Of a stretch of DNA of 9,136 nt, positions 5,428-9,136 are shown piece by piece; position 1 is the stretch's first letter, and every line of letters starts with the position of its first letter. Source of the stretch: Patescibacteria group bacterium (lineage in GTDB: Bacteria; Patescibacteriota; Patescibacteriia; UBA1558; S5-K13); the NCBI GenBank assembly GCA_028703545.1, contig JAQVMR010000037.1, positions 1 to 9,136 of the forward strand, written 5' to 3'. The notes beneath the pieces were generated by a model. The model saw only the letters and a program-made list of their open reading frames with translations, was not told where the DNA came from and ran no database searches. The position numbers and the translations under genes are program-made.

Positions 5428-7527
5428 ATGAAAATTAATTGGAAAACATATTATATTAGTTGTGTTGTGCTACTTTTAGCTCTTATTTTTAATTTTTTTT
5501 ATTTACAAAATCAAATTTTATCAATTGTAATTGGAATTTTGTATTTTTTATTTTTTGGGTTGTTTTTTGGACATTTATTTTTTAGAAAATACAACATATT
5601 ATCAAAACTTATTTTTGGTATAATACTCCTCGTTTCATATATAATGATTTTTGGAAGTATTTTTTATTATTTATGGGGAATTTATAATATTTCAATAATA
5701 ATTATTTGTGTTTTTGCTCCCTTGTTTTTGGGGTTTTCTCTGATTCATCATCCATTAAAAATTAAGTTTAATATTGAAAAGCCGACATATTTATTATTTT
5801 TTAAAATAATACTAGCCATAATTTATCTGATTTTGTTTTATCTTCAGATTAAATATTTATATTTAAAGGGCACGAGTGATTCAATAAACACACCATGGAA
5901 AATTATTTCTAGTAATTTTTTTATCTTATATTTAGTAGGAACCCTTGTTTTATTTTTACTATTCTCGATTAGCAAACAAAAATTTTTTTTGATATTTGCA
6001 AGCATTCATTATTTTTTATCTTTCTCTATTATTTTATTTATTTATAAACTTGGCTTTGGTTACGATCCTTATTTACATCAGGCATCGGAGAAAATGATTT
6101 TCAATTATGGAACTTTTTTACCAAAACCATTTTATTATATAGGTCAATATAGTTTAGTTGTCTTTTTATCAAAGATTTTTATGCTTTCTATTCAATTTTT
6201 TGACAAAATTTTACTTCCACTACTATCATCAATTTTTTTGCCAATAGTTGTATTTCAATCACTTAAAGATAATTTAAATATAAATAAAAAAGTAATTTTT
6301 TGCTGTGTTTTGATATTTTTAATTATTCCCTTTTCCAATTTTACTTATACAACTCCCCAAGCGCTTGCTAATTTACTTACAATAGTTTTGATATTTTTAT
6401 CAATTTCTTATGTAAATAGAAAATTATTTAGTATTATTCCTCTTTTTATAATTGCAATTTCAATTTGCTTTATTCATCCAATAAGTGGTTTACCTGCTCT
6501 CATTTTTGTATTTTTACTACTTATTTTATATGGGTTAAAAATTTATACACTTATAAGGTTTATTTTAGGAATATTAGCTTATTGTTTATCATGCGTTGCA
6601 CTTCCTGTATCATTTTGGATATATAATTATTTAAATAAGTTGGATTTTTCAAAAATAGAGCAATTATCAAGTGTTAATTTATTAAAGACTCTTATACCTC
6701 AAAATTTATTTTATACTCGTTTTGTAAATATTTTTGATTTTATTTATTTTTATTTTAATAATATAAATTTTTTTATAATACTTATTTCAATATTAGGACT
6801 TTTATTTGTTTTATATTATAAGCGACTAAAAAAATATTTTATTTATATAGCAATGTTTTCAATTCTTTTAATAAACTATTTACTCGTGATTCAGTTTATA
6901 AAATTTCCATTTCTATCTGTTTTTGCAACAAGAATTTTTGATTTGAGTTTTTATTTTCTTTTACCATTTTTTATATTAGGCATGGCTTCTATATTCAAAA
7001 CTTTTATTTTAAATAAAAACATTTTAAAATTTTTTATAGTTGTATTTTTTTCTTCTCTCATTACAATCTCATTTTATTTGAGCTACCCACGCTCCGATAA
7101 ATATGAAAATTTTAAAGGTTACAGTGTTTCAAGTGCACATTATAAAATAGTTGATTATATTGAGAACAATTTTGAGAAAAGTAATTATGTTGTACTTGCC
7201 GATCAAAGTGTTGGTGCTGCGTTAATAGATAATTATGGATTTAAAAAATATTTTGCTTCGGAGTTTTATTATTCTCTACCAACAAATATAAGGGGAAATA
7301 TATATTCTGATTTTATACAAATGACAAAAGAAGAATCACACAAATTACAGATTGTAAAAAATGTAACAGAAAAAACAGGAGCAACTCTAGTTATATTTGT
7401 TTTAAATAATTATTGGGATTATACAGATAAGTTACTAGAGGAACATAAAAAACTTGCTTATAGGTGGATTGAAATTGATGCTGGAAAAGCTTATATTTTT
7501 CAATACGTTCCTAATATTAGAGATTAA
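5428..7527 (+). CDS. Large multi-pass GT-C-like membrane protein, 699 aa
   Basis: A 699-residue protein with about 14 or more hydrophobic segments up to around residue 550, then a soluble C-terminal domain (about 555-699), probably outside the cytoplasm. Features that look catalytic are 'GYDPYLHQASEK' (211-222), with D213, H217 and E221 at the edge of a helix, as in the first outer loop of GT-C glycosyltransferases; 'YTTPQALANL' (307-316); 'HPISGLPA' (350-357); and 'GTSDSINTPW' (148-157). The tail contains 'SAHYKIVDYIENNF' and 'VLADQSVGAAL'. GT-C enzymes use polyprenyl-phosphate sugars. The long helical stretch before the DxxxH motif (over 200 residues) is unusual, since the motif normally follows the first helix, so this may be a fusion or a separate branch. 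It is the only plus-strand gene in the window, divergent from the methyltransferase and converging on the GT4 gene with a 24-base gap. There is no Shine-Dalgarno. Glycosyltransferase activity is inferred, not certain. Confidence 0.8.
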   Translation: MKINWKTYYISCVVLLLALIFNFFYLQNQILSIVIGILYFLFFGLFFGHLFFRKYNILSKLIFGIILLVSYIMIFGSIFYYLWGIYNISIIIICVFAPLFLGFSLIHHPLKIKFNIEKPTYLLFFKIILAIIYLILFYLQIKYLYLKGTSDSINTPWKIISSNFFILYLVGTLVLFLLFSISKQKFFLIFASIHYFLSFSIILFIYKLGFGYDPYLHQASEKMIFNYGTFLPKPFYYIGQYSLVVFLSKIFMLSIQFFDKILLPLLSSIFLPIVVFQSLKDNLNINKKVIFCCVLIFLIIPFSNFTYTTPQALANLLTIVLIFLSISYVNRKLFSIIPLFIIAISICFIHPISGLPALIFVFLLLILYGLKIYTLIRFILGILAYCLSCVALPVSFWIYNYLNKLDFSKIEQLSSVNLLKTLIPQNLFYTRFVNIFDFIYFYFNNINFFIILISILGLLFVLYYKRLKKYFIYIAMFSILLINYLLVIQFIKFPFLSVFATRIFDLSFYFLLPFFILGMASIFKTFILNKNILKFFIVVFFSSLITISFYLSYPRSDKYENFKGYSVSSAHYKIVDYIENNFEKSNYVVLADQSVGAALIDNYGFKKYFASEFYYSLPTNIRGNIYSDFIQMTKEESHKLQIVKNVTEKTGATLVIFVLNNYWDYTDKLLEEHKKLAYRWIEIDAGKAYIFQYVPNIRD

Positions 7528-7551
7528 AATTTAGCCCCCAATTCTTAAAGC

Positions 7552-8721
7552 TTACAATTTATTAAATTCTAATAAATTTTTTATATATTTTGATATTTCA
7601 AATTCTTTTGCTTTTTCAATACAGCTATTCTTCATATATTCTATGAGATTTTTATTTTGAGATATATATTCAAGTTTTTTTCTTAAATCATTTTCATCTC
7701 CAGTATTAAATAAATACCCATTTTTTTCATTTATGATTATCTCAGGAATTCCACCAATTCTTGACGCAATAACGGGAATTCCACTTTTCATTGCCTCGTA
7801 AATTACCATTGGAGAGTTTTCAAAACAAAGAGATGGAACTATAAGCAAATCAGTATTTTCAAATAATTTTTTTTCTATATCCCAATCAAATTCTCCTTCA
7901 AATGATACATTGCTCATTGTTTGCGCTATATTTTTTATTTTTTCACTTAGCGACCCCCTCCCGGCAATTTTTAAGCTAAATTTATTTTGATCTAATTTTT
8001 TAAATACACGCATGAGCATGTTTACACCTTTTTGTTCTTCAAGCATTCCCAAGTAAAGACATCTTAATTCATCTGATTTACTAATTTCAATTTTTTCTGA
8101 CATTATAAGTGGATTATAAATTATTTTTGTATCTGCAATTGGAAAAAAACCTCTTTTTAAGTGTAGTTTAAGTAAAATTTCAGAAGGAGATACAATTTTT
8201 TTGACTCCCTTAAATAAATTTTTTGTAAAAATTGTATATATTTTATTTTTTAGAGAATCAATTTTTGTATTCGGTAATAAAACACCAGATGCTTCTATTA
8301 ATTGAATATCATGAATAGTATGAATGTGATTTAAATTTAGAACATTTATAGCGTTTAAAATATTATAACCAAGACCCAAAATTCCATGAGATAAGACTAA
8401 ATCAGGTTTTTCTTTTTCTAAAATAGAATAAACAGCATTAAATGAGTATTTATTGTGAAATTGATTGATTCTCCACAGTAATCTTTTTATAAAGCTTTGA
8501 CTATTTATATTTTGAAAAGAAAAATATTTTTCAAACCCTATTCTATATATTTTAATGTTATTTAATTCTTCCTCTGTTGTTATTTTAAATTTTTCACCAC
8601 AGCTAATAACAAAAATTTTGTGATTTAATTTTTTTAATTCTTTTGCTAATAATTCAACAACAGATTCTGTTCCGCCACGACGATCCGGATAAAAAAGATG
8701 ATTAATTATACAAATTTTCAT
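7552..8721 (-). CDS. GT4-family glycosyltransferase, complete, 389 aa
   Basis: A 389-residue cytosolic or peripheral GT-B glycosyltransferase. The N-terminal domain opens 'MKICIINHLFYPDRRGGTE' with the Gly-Gly donor-binding loop (16-17), then 'KPDLVLSHG' (about 105-113) and 'HTIHD' (about 134-138). The C-terminal Rossmann domain has 'YLGMLEEQKGV' (223-233), 'IAGRGSLSEK' (252-261) and the retaining E-x7-E pair E301/E309 in 'FENSPMVIYEAM', then 'IPVIASRIGGIPEII'. The length is normal for GT4. Such enzymes transfer a sugar from a nucleotide donor to a lipid-linked or other glycan; sugar and acceptor cannot be told. Its start lies inside the end of the upstream GT4 gene (20-base overlap, different frame), so the two are probably translated together. 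Its 3' end faces the plus-strand GT-C gene. The leader before the ATG (AAACTCTATTT) has no Shine-Dalgarno. Confidence 0.95.
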   Translation of the reverse strand: MKICIINHLFYPDRRGGTESVVELLAKELKKLNHKIFVISCGEKFKITTEEELNNIKIYRIGFEKYFSFQNINSQSFIKRLLWRINQFHNKYSFNAVYSILEKEKPDLVLSHGILGLGYNILNAINVLNLNHIHTIHDIQLIEASGVLLPNTKIDSLKNKIYTIFTKNLFKGVKKIVSPSEILLKLHLKRGFFPIADTKIIYNPLIMSEKIEISKSDELRCLYLGMLEEQKGVNMLMRVFKKLDQNKFSLKIAGRGSLSEKIKNIAQTMSNVSFEGEFDWDIEKKLFENTDLLIVPSLCFENSPMVIYEAMKSGIPVIASRIGGIPEIIINEKNGYLFNTGDENDLRKKLEYISQNKNLIEYMKNSCIEKAKEFEISKYIKNLLEFNKL

Positions 8722-9136
8722 AAATAGAGTTTAATTTTTTTGTTAAATATAATTCATTAAAATTTTCTTCAACTCTTTTTCTGGAATTTTTTGAAAATTC
8801 TAATAAATTGCCATTAAATAATTTTTCTATTTTATCTTTCAAATCTTTATGATCCCCGCTTTTAAATAAAAATCCAGTTTGGCCATCAATGGGAACCATT
8901 CTTACTCCAGGTAAATCAGAGTAAATTACTGGTTTTGAACTTGCCATTGCTTCAATTTGTACAATTCCAAATGCTTCACTTCTTGTAAGCGATGGAAAAA
9001 TAAAACAATCACAACTAGAGTAATATTTTTTTAATTCTTGATTATCTAGAGAAGCAAGAAAAACTAATTTATCTGCAATATTCAATTCCTTTGCTAGATT
9101 CTCATAATGGTTTTTTAGATCTCCATTTCCAATAAT
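8702..9136 (-). CDS. GT4-family glycosyltransferase, C-terminal part (5' end outside window)
   Basis: The reading frame is open to the right edge of the window and gives 144 residues of the C-terminal domain of a GT4 glycosyltransferase. The visible part begins 'IIGNGDLK', the start of the donor-binding Rossmann domain. It continues with 'VFLASLDNQELKKYYSSCD' (25-43), the E-x7-E pair E54/E62 in 'SEAFGIVQIEAMA', and 'KPVIYSDLPGV' (68-78). A TTG at 9085 could be mistaken for a start, but the 17 codons before it continue the family pattern without a break, so it is an internal Leu codon. Over 200 residues of N-terminal domain should lie outside the window. The second GT4 gene starts within its last 20 bases, pointing to coupled translation and a shared pathway. 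Confidence 0.94.
   Translation of the reverse strand: MIGNGDLKNHYENLAKELNIADKLVFLASLDNQELKKYYSSCDCFIFPSLTRSEAFGIVQIEAMASSKPVIYSDLPGVRMVPIDGQTGFLFKSGDHKDLKDKIEKLFNGNLLEFSKNSRKRVEENFNELYLTKKLNSIYENLYN

Noticed and set aside
5428..7527. Horizontal insertion of the single plus-strand gene
   Set aside because: Its base composition and codon use look like those of its neighbours, and no flanking repeats or mobile-element genes are present; strand change alone is not evidence.
7528..7551. Terminator between the convergent GT-C and GT4 genes
   Set aside because: The 24 bases hold no GC-rich stem with a T-run. The nearby AATTTA-T-TAAATT palindrome (7556-7568) is all A/T, lies inside the GT4 coding end and would be a weak hairpin.
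1..9136. Alternative genetic code (TGA as Gly or Trp) as in some low-GC candidate phyla
   Set aside because: All genes are full length under the standard code, Trp is TGG and no in-frame TGA interrupts conserved motifs. The absence of TGA as a stop in this small sample is expected from the low GC content.

Overview
The window is very AT-rich, uses the standard genetic code (Trp is TGG, no in-frame TGA, stops are TAA or TAG) and is packed with genes. It looks like a bacterial cell-envelope glycan locus. The organism is probably a small-genome, low-GC bacterium. The families present (PMT-like GT-C enzymes, a membrane-anchored FAM173-like methyltransferase, an orphan beta-rich exported protein with a two-helix partner, GT4 pairs, a HIT protein) fit Patescibacteria/CPR best, but this is an inference with moderate to low confidence. 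None of the visible start codons has a recognisable Shine-Dalgarno sequence. The leaders are almost pure A/T.

Layout, on the minus strand unless stated, read in the direction of transcription. The right edge holds the C-terminal part of a GT4 glycosyltransferase (9136-8702, cut by the window). It overlaps a complete GT4 glycosyltransferase (8721-7552). A single plus-strand gene (5428-7527) encodes a large multi-pass GT-C-like membrane protein. It converges on the GT4 gene and diverges from a membrane-anchored SAM methyltransferase (5358-4804). Next comes a tightly overlapping trio: a PMT/ArnT-like GT-C glycosyltransferase (4755-3151), a single-anchor extracytoplasmic protein of unknown function (3161-1629) and a 64-residue two-helix membrane protein (1644-1450). 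After a 90-base gap with a good promoter candidate comes a second run: an RmlC-like cupin sugar epimerase homologue (1359-862), an unrecognised 190-residue membrane protein rich in His/Trp/Glu (842-270) and the N-terminal part of a HIT-family protein (260 to the left edge).

Working together (inference): GT4 enzymes would build a lipid-linked glycan in the cytoplasm from nucleotide sugars, one perhaps made with the help of the RmlC-like protein. The GT-C membrane proteins would use lipid-phosphate-linked sugars outside the membrane. The overlapping 534/510/64-residue trio is the best candidate for an undescribed machine, since a GT-C enzyme is translationally linked to an exported protein and a small membrane partner, neither of recognised function.

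No rRNA, tRNA, CRISPR array, insertion sequence or attachment site was seen, and no gene-free stretch exceeds 90 bases.
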